Positions 24,001 to 33,600 of a DNA stretch of 64,000 bases are shown piece after piece. The stretch is taken from positions 1,674,001-1,738,000 of the forward strand of contig OZ025258.1 in NCBI GenBank assembly GCA_964019135.1, written 5' to 3'. A program made the translations under genes and the position numbers. Below the pieces are notes generated by a model that saw nothing but the letters and a program-made list of their open reading frames with translations, had not been told where the DNA came from and ran no database searches. The stretch's first letter is position 1, and the number at the start of each line of letters is the position of its first letter. The stretch is from Arenicola marina (taxonomy: Eukaryota; Annelida; Polychaeta; Arenicolidae).

Positions 24001-25967
24001 ATGTCACTGGGAACAAACAAACAGAGGCTCGTTCATTGCTTCCTCAATGTCACTGTCAACAAACAAACAGAGGCTCGTTCATTGCTTCCTCAATGTCACT
24101 GGGAACAAACAAACAGAGGCTCGTTCATTGCTTCCTCAATGTCACTGGGAACAAACAAACAGAGGCTCGTTCATTGCTTCCTCAATGTCACTGGGAACAA
24201 ACAAACAGAGGCTCGTTCATTGCTTCCTCAATGTCACTGGGAACAAACAAACAGAGGCTCGTTCATTGCTTCCTCAATGTCACTGGGAACAAACAAACAG
24301 AGGCTCGTTCATTGCTTCCTCAATGTCACTGGGAACAAACAAACAGAGGCTCGTTCATTGCTTCCTCAATGTCACTGGGAACAAACAAACAGAGGCTCGT
24401 TCATTGCTTCCTCAATGTCACTGGGAACAAACAAACAGAGGCTCGTTCATTGCTTCCTCAATGTCACTGGGAACAAACAAACAGAGGCTCGTTCATTGCT
24501 TCCTCAATGTCACTGGGAACAAACAAACAGAGGCTCGTTCATTGCTTCCTCAATGTCACTGGGAACAAACAAACAGAGGCTCGTTCATTGCTTCCTCAAT
24601 GTCACTGGGAACAAACAAACAGAGGCTCGTTCATTGCTTCCTCAATGTCACTGGGAACAAACAAACAGAGGCTCGTTCATTGCTTCCTCAATGTCACTGG
24701 GAACAAACAAACAGAGGCTCGTTCATTGCTTCCTCAATGTCACTGGGAACAAACAAACAGAGGCTCGTTCATTGCTTCCTCAATGTCACTGGGAACAAAC
24801 AAACAGAGGCTCGTTCATTGCTTCCTCAATGTCACTGGGAACAAACAAACAGAGGCTCGTTCATTGCTTCCTCAATGTCACTGGGAACAAACAAACAGAG
24901 GCTCGTTCATTGCTTCCTCAATGTCACTGGGATCGATGCACAAACTGTGTATCATGTCTTGTTCAAAGACACTAGTACCGGGGTAGGTACCACGACACCA
25001 TGAAATCATCGCCATGCAACAGTCCTCACCCGAGTTTAAAAAGTGAAATATGTAGTGTGACTACCAGATCAGTCCATATGTACGTGTTGCTTCAGCTTTA
25101 AAGTATGCAGAGTTCTGTCAATGGGCATATCTCAAAGTATTCACCATGGAATACATGCACATTATGCACGAACTTCCTAGTACCGGTAATCCTTTGTTAT
25201 GGAATACATGCACATTATGCACGAACCACCTAGTACCGGTAATCCTTTGTTATGGAATACATGCACATTATGCACGAACCTCCTAGTACCGGTAATCCTT
25301 TGTTATGGAATACATGCACATTATGCACGAACCTCCTAGTACCGGTAATCCTTTGTTATGGAATACATGCACATTATGCACGAACCACCTAGTACCGGTA
25401 ATCCTTTGTTATGGAATACATGCACATTATGCACGAACCTCCTAGTACCGGTAATCCTTTGTTATGGAATACATGCACATTATGCACGAACCTCCTAGTA
25501 CCGGTAATCCTTTTTTATGAAATACTAGAACTATATGTGCGATCACTGTCGTATTATATGTACATGGCAGACACCTCCTTACGATATTGGAAATATAAAA
25601 TACCATAGTTATGGTCTAATAAGCTACAATATTAATAATATCCTGACATATTTAGTCTATACCGTACCATTCGCACCCCTGTAGTAGGATGCCGCAATGC
25701 ATTTGAATCGTTCTTGTCCGGCCGTGTCCCATCTGTAAATGAGAGACGAACGCGGTTAAGTAGAACTGGCGGAAACTTGGTGGTATTAACAGGTGTGCCT
25801 CTATCGCTGGAAGAATAGTCCCTGGGTTCTGCATCACACATCATATGGATAACAAGGGTACTTACACTTGCATGTTAAACGGCACAGACAAGATGTGGAA
25901 CTTCTCAACTTCAAAATCAACTCCAATGGTCGCTTTGTAGTCTCTATCAAACACATCATGGCAAAAC
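6025..25967 (-). CDS. RAB34: RAB34-type small GTPase, six exons (5' end missing in gap)
   Basis: A Rab-family GTPase of the RAB34/RAB36 branch (Golgi, macropinosome and ciliary traffic in vertebrates). Exons in coding order are 25866-25967, 25668-25732, 11190-11317, 10018-10108, 6700-6816 and 6025-6095, all with gt/ag ends and matching phases. Together they give one partial codon plus 190 residues. Visible motifs are the switch I region ([11 protein letters not shown]), the [13 protein letters not shown] switch II/G3 box, a TKKD motif at the G4 (NKxD) position, a SSKSG G5-like motif, the RAB34-type [15 protein letters not shown] helix, and a C-terminal KKRGGCCS prenylation site. The P-loop exon(s) are absent and must lie in or beyond the N gap. 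GTKKD resembles RAB36 and the FFFR..ALTF segment resembles RAB34; the head-to-head position with RPL23A favours RAB34. Confidence 0.9.
6096..6699 (-). other. RAB34 last intron with degenerate repeats
   Basis: A/T-rich intron. Between about 6180 and 6480 it has diverged copies of an 'atggtttacaaagtg..aatactaatatgta' motif, an old and decaying tandem repeat. No exon-edge copies were seen. Confidence 0.6.
6700..6816 (-). CDS. RAB34: RAB34 exon: C-terminal alpha helix
   Basis: Acceptor gtgtttcag before 6816 and donor a|gtgagt after 6700 on the minus strand. It encodes [20 protein letters not shown] and continues [18 protein letters not shown]. Without the gtgagt donor the frame would stop six bases later without prenylation cysteines; with it the tail exon joins in phase. 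Confidence 0.88.
6960..9008 (+). repeat. 33-bp minisatellite, about 62 copies
   Basis: The unit is ccaccaggtcgtgggtacga plus cccctggcacctg. It lies in a RAB34 intron. 33 is a multiple of three and few copies have stops, so all six frames look open over hundreds of codons. No exon of RAB34 is included in the unit. Confidence 0.95.
9006..10040 (-). repeat. 59-bp minisatellite x about 17 carrying the RAB34 exon-4 end and donor
   Basis: On the minus strand each unit includes gggctgtgtcctccaaatca followed by g|gtaat, that is the last 21 bases of the exon ending at 10018 plus its donor, then about 30 bp of intron. Copies vary between gtaataatt and gtaatgatt at the donor. The unit is not a multiple of three. 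Confidence 0.92.
10018..10108 (-). CDS. RAB34: RAB34 exon: alpha4 helix and G5-like motif
   Basis: Acceptor tttttctacag before 10108 and donor tcag|gtaat. It encodes [20 protein letters not shown] then [11 protein letters not shown]. The AEFWAVSS segment is diagnostic of the RAB34/36 branch. It has 30 codons plus one base and joins the following exon as G|GG. Its 3' edge is the source of the 59-bp array. Confidence 0.88.
10199..11105. mobile_element. Non-autonomous DNA transposon with terminal inverted repeats (putative)
   Basis: tcaggcctgtgattg at 10199-10213 is the exact reverse complement of caatcacaggcctga at 11091-11105. The match extends imperfectly inward to about 21 bp (ccctc after one mismatch). 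The 0.9-kb interior is A/T-rich with no transposase ORF. A clear target-site duplication was not found. It sits inside a RAB34 intron. Confidence 0.55.
11190..11317 (-). CDS. RAB34: RAB34 exon: beta4-alpha3 and G4 motif
   Basis: Acceptor tttgttgacag before 11317 and donor atg|gtgagg after 11190. It encodes (V)[30 protein letters not shown] and [12 protein letters not shown], with TKKD at the NKxD guanine-specificity position. Phase 1 in, phase 0 out. The acceptor side is continuous with the 13.6-kb 46-bp array. Confidence 0.9.
11318..24932 (-). repeat. 46-bp minisatellite, about 296 copies (13.6 kb), with acceptor-like unit
   Basis: The plus-strand unit is acaaacaaacagaggctcgt, tcattgcttcctcaatgtca, ctggga. 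Read in the RAB34 direction each copy contains ctgtttgtttgttcccag followed by tgacattgagg, a good 3' splice-site shape. A minority variant (gtcaac for gggaac) gives tttgttgacag, the same as the true acceptor at 11318. Rare copies lose four bases (near 22820 and 23745). The variant is scattered between about 17.2 and 24.1 kb and rare elsewhere. Confidence 0.95.
25143..25520 (+). repeat. 53-bp minisatellite, about 7 copies
   Basis: The unit is atggaatacatgcacattat, gcacgaacctcctagtaccg, gtaatcctttgtt. It lies in the RAB34 intron about 150 bp from the donor of the exon at 25668. It holds no exon sequence. Confidence 0.9.
25668..25732 (-). CDS. RAB34: RAB34 exon: switch II / G3 box
   Basis: Acceptor tctcatttacag before 25732 and donor aatg|gtacgg. 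It encodes [20 protein letters not shown] plus N, with the catalytic glutamine in DTAGQ. Phase 2 in, phase 1 out. Confidence 0.92.
25866..25967 (-). CDS. RAB34: RAB34 exon: switch I and effector strand
   Basis: Acceptor attttgtcag before 25967 and donor caagt|gtaagt. It encodes [20 protein letters not shown] then [13 protein letters not shown], including the switch I threonine in ATIGVDF. Phase 2 in and out. It is the most 5' RAB34 exon visible. Confidence 0.9.
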
Positions 25968-26090
25968 CTGACAAAATAAAGTGCAATATGGTTGACATGC
26001 TGGACAGATATGGTCTTTAACAACTGTTACATGGGGGCCGCTGGGTAATTGTATCAGGTGTATGTATTAGCAATAATTGACAGGCCTGGC

Positions 26091-26290
26091 NNNNNNNNNN
26101 NNNNNNNNNNNNNNNNNNNNNNNNNNNNNNNNNNNNNNNNNNNNNNNNNNNNNNNNNNNNNNNNNNNNNNNNNNNNNNNNNNNNNNNNNNNNNNNNNNNN
26201 NNNNNNNNNNNNNNNNNNNNNNNNNNNNNNNNNNNNNNNNNNNNNNNNNNNNNNNNNNNNNNNNNNNNNNNNNNNNNNNNNNNNNNNNNN
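26091..26290. other. Assembly gap, 200 N
   Basis: Exactly 200 N, a conventional size for a gap of unknown length. Both flanking genes lack their 5' exons here: the RAB34 P-loop exon(s) and about 70 N-terminal residues of RPL23A. The real missing sequence is probably well over 200 bp and should hold a shared promoter region. Confidence 0.95.
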
Positions 26291-26448
26291 AGAGGTCTCA
26301 TTGTATACTGATAAAGTATTCATTACCGGTACGCTGTACATGTAATAGCTTAGAAATACCATGATAGTAACCGTCACGTCAAGCTGGAAGCGAACAAGAT
26401 ACCTTATTCTCATGTTGCACCAGTACAAAGTACGTGTTTGTTTCACAG

Positions 26449-26625
26449 GTTGGACCAGTACAAGATCGTGAAGTACCCGCTGACGACCGAGTCTGCCATG
26501 AAGAAGATTGAGGACAACAACACGCTGGTCTTCATCGTGGACAAGCGCGCCAACAAGGTCCAGATCAAGACGGCCGTCAAGAAGCTGTACGACATCGAGG
26601 CCTCCAAGGTCAACACGCTCATCAG
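26449..26625 (+). CDS. RPL23A: RPL23A exon: central uL23 domain
   Basis: Acceptor tttgtttcacag before 26449 and donor atcag|gtgggt after 26625. It contributes 58 whole codons and a split arginine codon (AG|G). Its last 10-12 bases (acgctcatcag) recur in every unit of the following array. Confidence 0.93.
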
Positions 26626-29600
26626 GTGGGTGTCCAGCAGACGGTGGTGGGGCGAGAGCCTGTCTGGGGTCAGTGGGTAGGTGTGGTCGCACGCTCATCA
26701 GGTGGGTGTCCAGCAGACGGTGGTGGGGCGAGAGCCTGTCTGGGGTCAGTGGGTAGGTGTGGTCGCACGCTCACCAGGTGGGTGTCCAGCAGACGGTGGT
26801 GGGGCGAGAGCCTGTCTGGGGTCAGTGGGTAGGTGGGGTCGCACGCTCATCAGGTGGGTGTCCAGCAGACGGTGGTGGGGCGAGAGCCTGTCTGGGGTCA
26901 GTGGGTAGGTGTGGTCGCACGCTCATCAGGTGGGTGTCCATCAGACGGTGGTGGGGCGAGAGCCTGTCTGGGGTCAGTGGGTAGGTGTGGTCGCACGCTC
27001 ATCAGGTGGGTGTCCAGCAGACGGTGGTGGGGCGAGAGCCTGTCTGGGGTCAGTGGGTAGGTGTGGTCGCACGCTCATCAGGTGGGTGTCCAGCAGACGG
27101 TGGTGGGGCGAGAGCCTGTCTGGGGTCAGTGGGTAGGTGTGGTCGCACGCTCATCAGGTGGGTGTCCAGCAGACGGTGGTGGGGCGAGAGCCTGTCTGGG
27201 GTCAGTGGATAGGTGTGGTCGCACGCTCATCAGGTGGGTGTCCAGCAGACGGTGGTGGGGCGAGAGCCTGTCTGGGGTCAGTGGGTAGGTGTGGTCGCAC
27301 GCTCATCAGGTGGGTGTCCAGCAGACGGTGGTGGGGCGAGAGCCTGTCTGGGGTCAGTGGGTAGATGTGGTCGCACGCTCATCAGGTGGGTGTCCAGCAG
27401 ACGGTGGTGGGGCGAGAGCCTGTCTGGGGTCAGTGGGTAGGTGTGGTCGCACGCTCATCAGGTGGGTGTCCAGCAGACGGTGGTGGGGCGAGAGCCTGTC
27501 TGGGGTCAGTGGGTAGGTGTGGTCGCACGCTCATCAGGTGGGTGTCCAGCAGACGGTGGTGGGGCGAGAGCCTGTCTGGGGTCAGTGGGTAGGTGTGGTC
27601 GCACGCTCATCAGGTGGGTGTCCAGCAGACGGTGGTGGGGCGAGAGCCTGTCTGGGGTCAGTGGGTAGGTGTGGTCGCACGCTCATCAGGTGGGTGTCCA
27701 TCAGACGGTGGTGGGGCGAGAGCCTGTCTGGGGTCAGTGGGTAGGTGTGGTCGCACGCTCATCAGGTGGGTGTCCAGCAGACGGTGGTGGGGCGAGAGCC
27801 TGTCTGGGGTCAGTGGGTAGGTGTGGTCGCACGCTCATCAGGTGGGTGTCCAGCAGACGGTGGTGGGGCGAGAGCCTGTCTGGGGTCAGTGGGTAGGTGT
27901 GGTCGCACGCTCATCAGGTGGGTGTCCAGCAGACGGTGGTGGGGCGAGAGCCTGTCTGGGGTCAGTGGGTAGGTGTGGTCGCACGCTCATCAGGTGCTTG
28001 TCCAGCAGACGGTGGTGGGGCGAGAGCCTGTCTGGGGTCAGTGGGTAGGTGTGGTCGCACGCTCATCAGGTGGGTGTCCAGCAGACGGTGGTGGGGCGAG
28101 AGCCTGTCTGGGGTCAGTGGGTAGGTGTGGTCGCACGCTCATCAGGTGGGTGTCCAGCAGACGGTGGTGGGGCGAGAGCCTGTCTGGGGTCAGTGGGTAG
28201 GTGTGGTCGCACGCTCATCAGGTGGGTGTCCAGCAGACGGTGGTGGGGCGAGAGCCTGTCTGGGGTCAGTGGGTAGGTGTGGTCGCACGCTCATCAGGTG
28301 GGTGTCCAGCAGACGGTGGTGGGGCGAGAGCCTGTCTGGGGTCAGTGGGTAGGTGTGGTCGCACGCTCATCAGGTGGGTGTCCAGCAGACGGTGGTGGGG
28401 CGAGAGCCTGTCTGGGGTCAGTGGGTAGGTGTGGTCGCACGCTCATCAGGTGGGTGTCCATCAGACGGTGGTGGGGCGAGAGCCTGTCTGGGGTCAGTGG
28501 GTAGGTGTGGTCGCACGCTCATCAGGTGGGTGTCCAGCAGACGGTGGTGGGGCGAGAGCCTGTCTGGGGTCAGTGGGTAGGTGTGGTCGCACGCTCATCA
28601 GGTGGGTGTCCAGCAGACGGTGGTGGGGCGAGAGCCTGTCTGGGGTCAGTGGGTAGGTGTGGTCGCACGCTCATCAGGTGGGTGTCCAGCAGACGGTGGT
28701 GGGGCGAGAGCCTGTCTGGGGTCAGTGGGTAGGTGTGGTCGCACGCTCATCAGGTGGGTGTCCAGCAGACGGTGGTGGGGCGAGAGCCTGTCTGGGGTCA
28801 GTGGGTAGGTGTGGTCGCACGCTCATCAGGTGGGTGTCCAGCAGACGGTGGTGGGGCGAGAGCCTGTCTGGGGTCAGTGGGTAGGTGGGGTCGCACGCTC
28901 ATCAGGTGGGTGTCCAGCAGACGGTGGTGGGGCGAGAGCCTGTCTGGGGTCAGTGGGTAGGTGTGGTCGCACGCTCATCAGGTGGGTGTCCAGCAGACGG
29001 TGGTGGGGCGAGAGCCTGTCTGGAGTCAGTGGGTAGGTGTGGTCGCACGCTCATCAGGTGGGTGTCCAGCAGACGGTGGTGGGGCGAGAGCCTGTCTGGG
29101 GTCAGTGGGTAGGTGTGGTCGCACGCTCATCAGGTGGGTGTCCAGCAGACGGTGGTGGGGCGAGAGCCTGTCTGGAGTCAGTGGGTAGGTGTGGTCGCAC
29201 GCTCATCAGGTGGGTGTCCAGCAGACGGTGGTGGGGCGAGAGCCTGTCTGGGGTCATTGGGTAGGTGTGGTCGCACGCTCATCAGGTGGGTGTCCAGCAG
29301 ACGGTGGTGGGGCGGGAGCCTGTCTGGGGTCATTGGGTAGGTGTGGTCGCACGCTCATCAGGTGGGTGTCCAGCAGACGGTGGTGGGGCGAGAGCCTGTC
29401 TGGAGTCAGTGGGTAGGTGTGGTCGCGCCCCACCCACCTCCTCGCCCTCGCGAGTCCTGTCATGTATAATGGCCGTTGGTTGTTACCGCACCACATCCCC
29501 ATGTACCGTGGTCCATCAGTCTAGATTACCGCACCACATCCCCATGTACCGTGGTCCATCAGTCTAGATTAAAGTTACTTATCGACCTCTTTACCGTTAA

Positions 29601-30172
29601 AACTAAAGAGGTCAAAATACAAATAAGAATCAGTCCTTGAATCATCTTGAAGTTGGACATGATATGTTGAGTTGAGTGGTTGTTGCTGTGTGTTGCAGGC
29701 CTGACGGTGAGAAGAAGGCTTACGTCCGCCTGACCCGGGACTTCGACGCCCTGGATGTGGCCAGCAAGGTCAGTCGCGAGTTGTGTTGCCAGCGCAGTCC
29801 CAGCGCCAGGCAGTGCCTCCTCTTCCCCTTCTAGTTATCGTGAGGACCAGATGTTACGCAATGAACCGTGCTGTAAGATACATTTAGGTGCGACTTCCGA
29901 AGTCCTGTAGATTATTCGCGCCCAACAAGTGTCCTGGGCCAGTTGAAAACGCCGGGGCCGAATATATTTTGGCGGCTCCATGCTAATGTCCTATTCTAGG
30001 GCAAAAGATTGAGCCACGAGTGGGCTGGTGAGACTAGAGCCGGTCTTGGCAGCCCTGACGTGGCGGGATGTCGCGCCATCTTTATGTCTAAATGAGTTCA
30101 GGTTAATGTCATGCCATTGCGATTGTGATGTTCATGTATTTGTTTTATTTTTTGCAGATTGGCATCATCTAA
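26449..30172 (+). CDS. RPL23A: Ribosomal protein L23a (uL23), C-terminal three exons
   Basis: A core 60S subunit protein near the peptide exit tunnel. Exons 26449-26625, 29699-29768 and 30158-30172 join in frame to 86 residues plus stop. Recognisable segments are [40 protein letters not shown], the [20 protein letters not shown] block, and [14 protein letters not shown] at the C-terminus, nearly identical to animal RPL23A. The N-terminal basic part (about 70 residues of a usual 156 or so) is missing and should be in or before the N gap. The first visible intron is almost wholly a 76-bp array that copies its own donor. Confidence 0.96.
26614..29430 (+). repeat. 76-bp minisatellite x about 37 carrying the RPL23A exon end and donor
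   Basis: Each unit runs cacgctcatcag|gtgggtgt and continues through ccagcagacggtggtggggc and gagagcctgtctggggtcag to tgggtaggtgtggtcg. Every unit has a donor. 76 is not a multiple of three, and read-through hits a stop (gggtag) within the first copy. The variant ccatcagacgg recurs at 26941, 27701 and 28461, exactly 760 bp or ten units apart. Confidence 0.95.
29488..29572 (+). repeat. Short direct duplication in the RPL23A intron
   Basis: Two adjacent copies of a segment of about 40 bp containing accgcaccacatccccatgt and accgtggtccatcagtctag. Confidence 0.75.
29699..29768 (+). CDS. RPL23A: RPL23A penultimate exon
   Basis: Acceptor gctgtgtgttgcag and donor agcaag|gtcagt. It encodes [20 protein letters not shown] then ASK. 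It completes the split arginine codon and leaves in phase 0. Confidence 0.95.
30158..30172 (+). CDS. RPL23A: RPL23A terminal micro-exon (IGII, stop)
   Basis: The acceptor tattttttgcag is followed by four codons (ATT GGC ATC ATC) and TAA. The IGII ending is invariant in animal RPL23A, which proves the exon despite its 15 coding bases. Confidence 0.93.
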   Translation: MGII

Positions 30173-30210
30173 AGAGGACGAAAGGAGCCTGTACTTGTCA
30201 TCTCGCTGTC

Positions 30211-30216
30211 AATAAA
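30211..30216 (+). terminator. Polyadenylation signal AATAAA for RPL23A
   Basis: AATAAA lies 39 bp after the stop codon, normal for a ribosomal protein mRNA. A second AATAAA occurs at 30400-30405. Confidence 0.7.
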
Positions 30217-30604
30217 AACAACCTTAAAGAGGCGTGTGATAGTTTGTTTGATGTGTGTGACAGCCTCCATGGCTGGAGCGGACGGAGATAGCCGGCTACA
30301 CGTGACGAGCTGTGTCAATAAGTGGCTTATTTAACGTCCGTGGTCGAGGAGATGAAATGTGTGTACGGCCACTTTTTTGCACATGCTTTAAACTGAGGCA
30401 ATAAAATGGGTTTCCGAAAACTAAAAACTTCCAGTAGAAACAAGTGAATCCGACCCGAATGTTTGGTCATTACAAAAGAAACCTTCGCTCGGGATGAAGG
30501 TGCCAATCGCCTAAAACAAGGGATCCTTAAAACTGAACTATACGGATATTTGCGCGAATATAGATGAAGATTTCAGAACTATTCCGTAGGAGTAATCCAT
30601 AAGC

Positions 30605-33600
30605 TTGCTATTACACACCCCTATCATTGTTCCGGGAGTTGTCTGCTATTACACACCCCTATCATTGTTCCGGGAGTTGTCTGCTATTACACACCCCTAT
30701 CATTGTTCCGGGAGTTGTCTGCTATTACACACCCCTATCATTGTTCCGGGAGTTGTCTGCTATTACACACCCCTATCATTGTTCCGGGAGTTGCCTGCTA
30801 TTACACACCCCTATCATTGTTCCGGGAGTTGCCTGCTATTACACACCCCTATCATTGTTCCGGGAGTTGCCTGCTATTACACACAACCCTATCATTGTTC
30901 CGGGAGTTGCCTGCTATTACACACACCCCTATCATTGTCCCGGGAGTTGCCTGCTATTACACACACCCCTATCATTGTTCCGGGAGTTACCTGCTATTAC
31001 ACACAACCATATCATTGTTCCGGGAGTTGCCTGCTATTACACACAACCATATCATTGTTCCGGGAGTTGCCTGCTATTACACACACCCCTATCATTGTTC
31101 CGGGAGTTGCCTGCTATTACACACACCCCTATCATTGTTCCGGGAGTTGCCTGCTATTACACACACCCCTATCATTGTTCCGGGAGTTGCCTGCTATTAC
31201 ACACAACCATATCATTGTTCCGGGAGTTGCCTGCTATTACACACAACCCTATCATTGTTCCGGGAGTTGCCTGCTATTACACACACCCCTATCATTGTTC
31301 CGGGAGTTGCCTGCTATTACACACGCCCCTATCATTGTTCCGGGAGTTGCCTGCTATTACACACACCCCTATCATTGTTCCGGGAGTTGCCTGCTATTAC
31401 ACACACCCCTATCATTGTTCCGGGAGTTGCCTGCTATTACACACAACCCTATCATTGTTCCGGGAGTTGCCTGCTATTACACACAACCCTATCATTGTTC
31501 CGGCAGTTGCCTGCTATTACACACAACCATATCATTGTTCCGGGAGTTGCCTGCTATTACACACACCCCTATCATTGTTCCGGGAGTTGCCTGCTATTAC
31601 ACACCCCTATCATTGTTCCGGGAGTTGCCTGCTATTACACACCCCTATCATTGTTCCGGGAGTTGCCTGCTATTACACACAACCCTATCATTGTTCCGGG
31701 AGTTGCCTGCTATTACACACACCCCTATCATTGTTCCGGGAGTTGCCTGCTGTTACACACCCCTATCATTGTTCCGGGAGTTGCCTGCTATTACACACAC
31801 CCCTATCATTGTTCCGGGAGTTGCCTGCTATTACACCCCCCTATCATTGTTCCGGGAGTTGCCTGCTATTACACACAACCCTATCATTGTTCCGGGAGTT
31901 GCCTGCTATTACACACCCCTATCATTGTTCCGGGAGTTGCCTGCTATTACACACAACCCTATCATTGTTCCGGGAGTTGCCTGCTATTACACACACCCCT
32001 ATCATTGTCCCGGGAGTTGCCTGCTATTACACACAACCCTATCATTGTTCCGGGAGTTGCCTGCTATTACACACACCCCTATCATTGTTCCGGGAGTTGC
32101 CTGCTATTACACACCCCTATCATTGTTCCGGGAGTTGCCTGCTATTACACACCCCTATCATTGTTCCGGGAGTTGCCTGCTATTACACACAACCCTATCA
32201 TTGTTCCGGGAGTTGCCTGCTATTACACACACCCCTATCATTGTTCCGGGAGTTGCCTGCTATTACACACAACCATATCATTGTTCCGGGAGTTGCCTGC
32301 TATTACACACACCCCTATCATTGTTCCGGGAGTTGCCTGCTATTACACACCCCTATCATTGTTCCGGGAGTTGCCTGCTATTACACACCCCTATCATTGT
32401 CCCGGGAGTTGCCTGCTATTACACACACCCCTATCATTGTTCCGGGAGTTGCCCACTATTACACACACCCCTATCATTGTCCCGGGAGTTCCCTGCTATT
32501 ACACACACCCCTATCATTGTTCCGGGAGTTGCCCACTATTACACACACCCCTATCATTGTTCCGGGAGTTGCCTGCTATTACACACACCCCTATCATTGT
32601 TCCGGGAGTTGCCTGCTATTACACACACCCCTATCATTGTTCCGGGAGTTGCCTGCTATTACACACACCCCTATCATTGTTCCGGGAGTTGCCTGCTATT
32701 ACACACACCCCTATCATTGTTCCGGGAGTTGCCTGCTATTACACACAACCATATCATTGTTCCGGGAGTTGCCTGCTATTACACACACCCCTATCATTGT
32801 CCCGGGAGTTGCCTGCTATTACACACACCCCTATCATTGTTCCGGGAGTTGCCTGCTATTACACACAACCCTATCATTGTTCCGGGAGTTGCCTGCTATT
32901 ACACACAACCCTATCATTGTTCCGGGAGTTGCCTGCTATTACACACACCCCTATCATTGTCCCGGGAGTTGCCTGCTATTACACACCCCTATCATTGTTC
33001 CGGGAGTTGCCTGCTATTACACACACCCCTATCATTGTTCCGGGAGTTGCCTGCTATTACACACAACCCTATCATTGTTCCGGGAGTTGCCTGCTATTAC
33101 ACACAACCCTATCATTGTTCCGGGAGTTGCCTGCTATTACACACACCCCTATCATTGTCCCGGGAGTTGCCTGCTATTACACACCCCTATCATTGTTCCG
33201 GGAGTTGCCTGCTATTACACACACCCCTATCATTGTCCCGGGAGTTGCCTGCTATTACACACACCCTATCATTGTTCCGGGAGTTGCCTGCTATTACACA
33301 CACCCCTATCATTGTTCCGGGAGTTGCCTGCTATTACACACACCCCTATCATTGTTCCGGGAGTTGCCTGCTATTACACACAACCCTATCATTGTTCCGG
33401 GAGTTGCCTGCTATTACACACACCCCTATCATTGTTCCGGGAGTTGCCTGCTATTACACACCCCTATCATTGTTCCGGGAGTTGCCTGCTATTACACACC
33501 CCTATCATTGTTCCGGGAGTTGCCTGCTATTACACACACCCCTATCATTGTTCCGGGAGTTGCCCACTATTACACACACCCCTATCATTGTCCCGGGAGT

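Noticed and set aside
11241..25003. Giant open frames (up to 4581 codons) in all plus-strand frames
   Set aside because: They consist only of the 46-bp unit, which lacks stops in any plus frame. The region is an intron of the minus-strand RAB34 gene, and no non-repeat coding sequence is attached.
26508..29416. Chain of 75-codon ORFs spaced by 76 bp
   Set aside because: Each is a shifted read of the same 76-bp intronic unit. No separate genes.
29769..30157. Box C/D snoRNA in an RPL23A intron (expected from the human gene)
   Set aside because: I looked for paired C (rtgatga) and D (ctga) boxes with terminal stems in the two visible introns and found no convincing pair. Hosts may lie in introns hidden by the gap.
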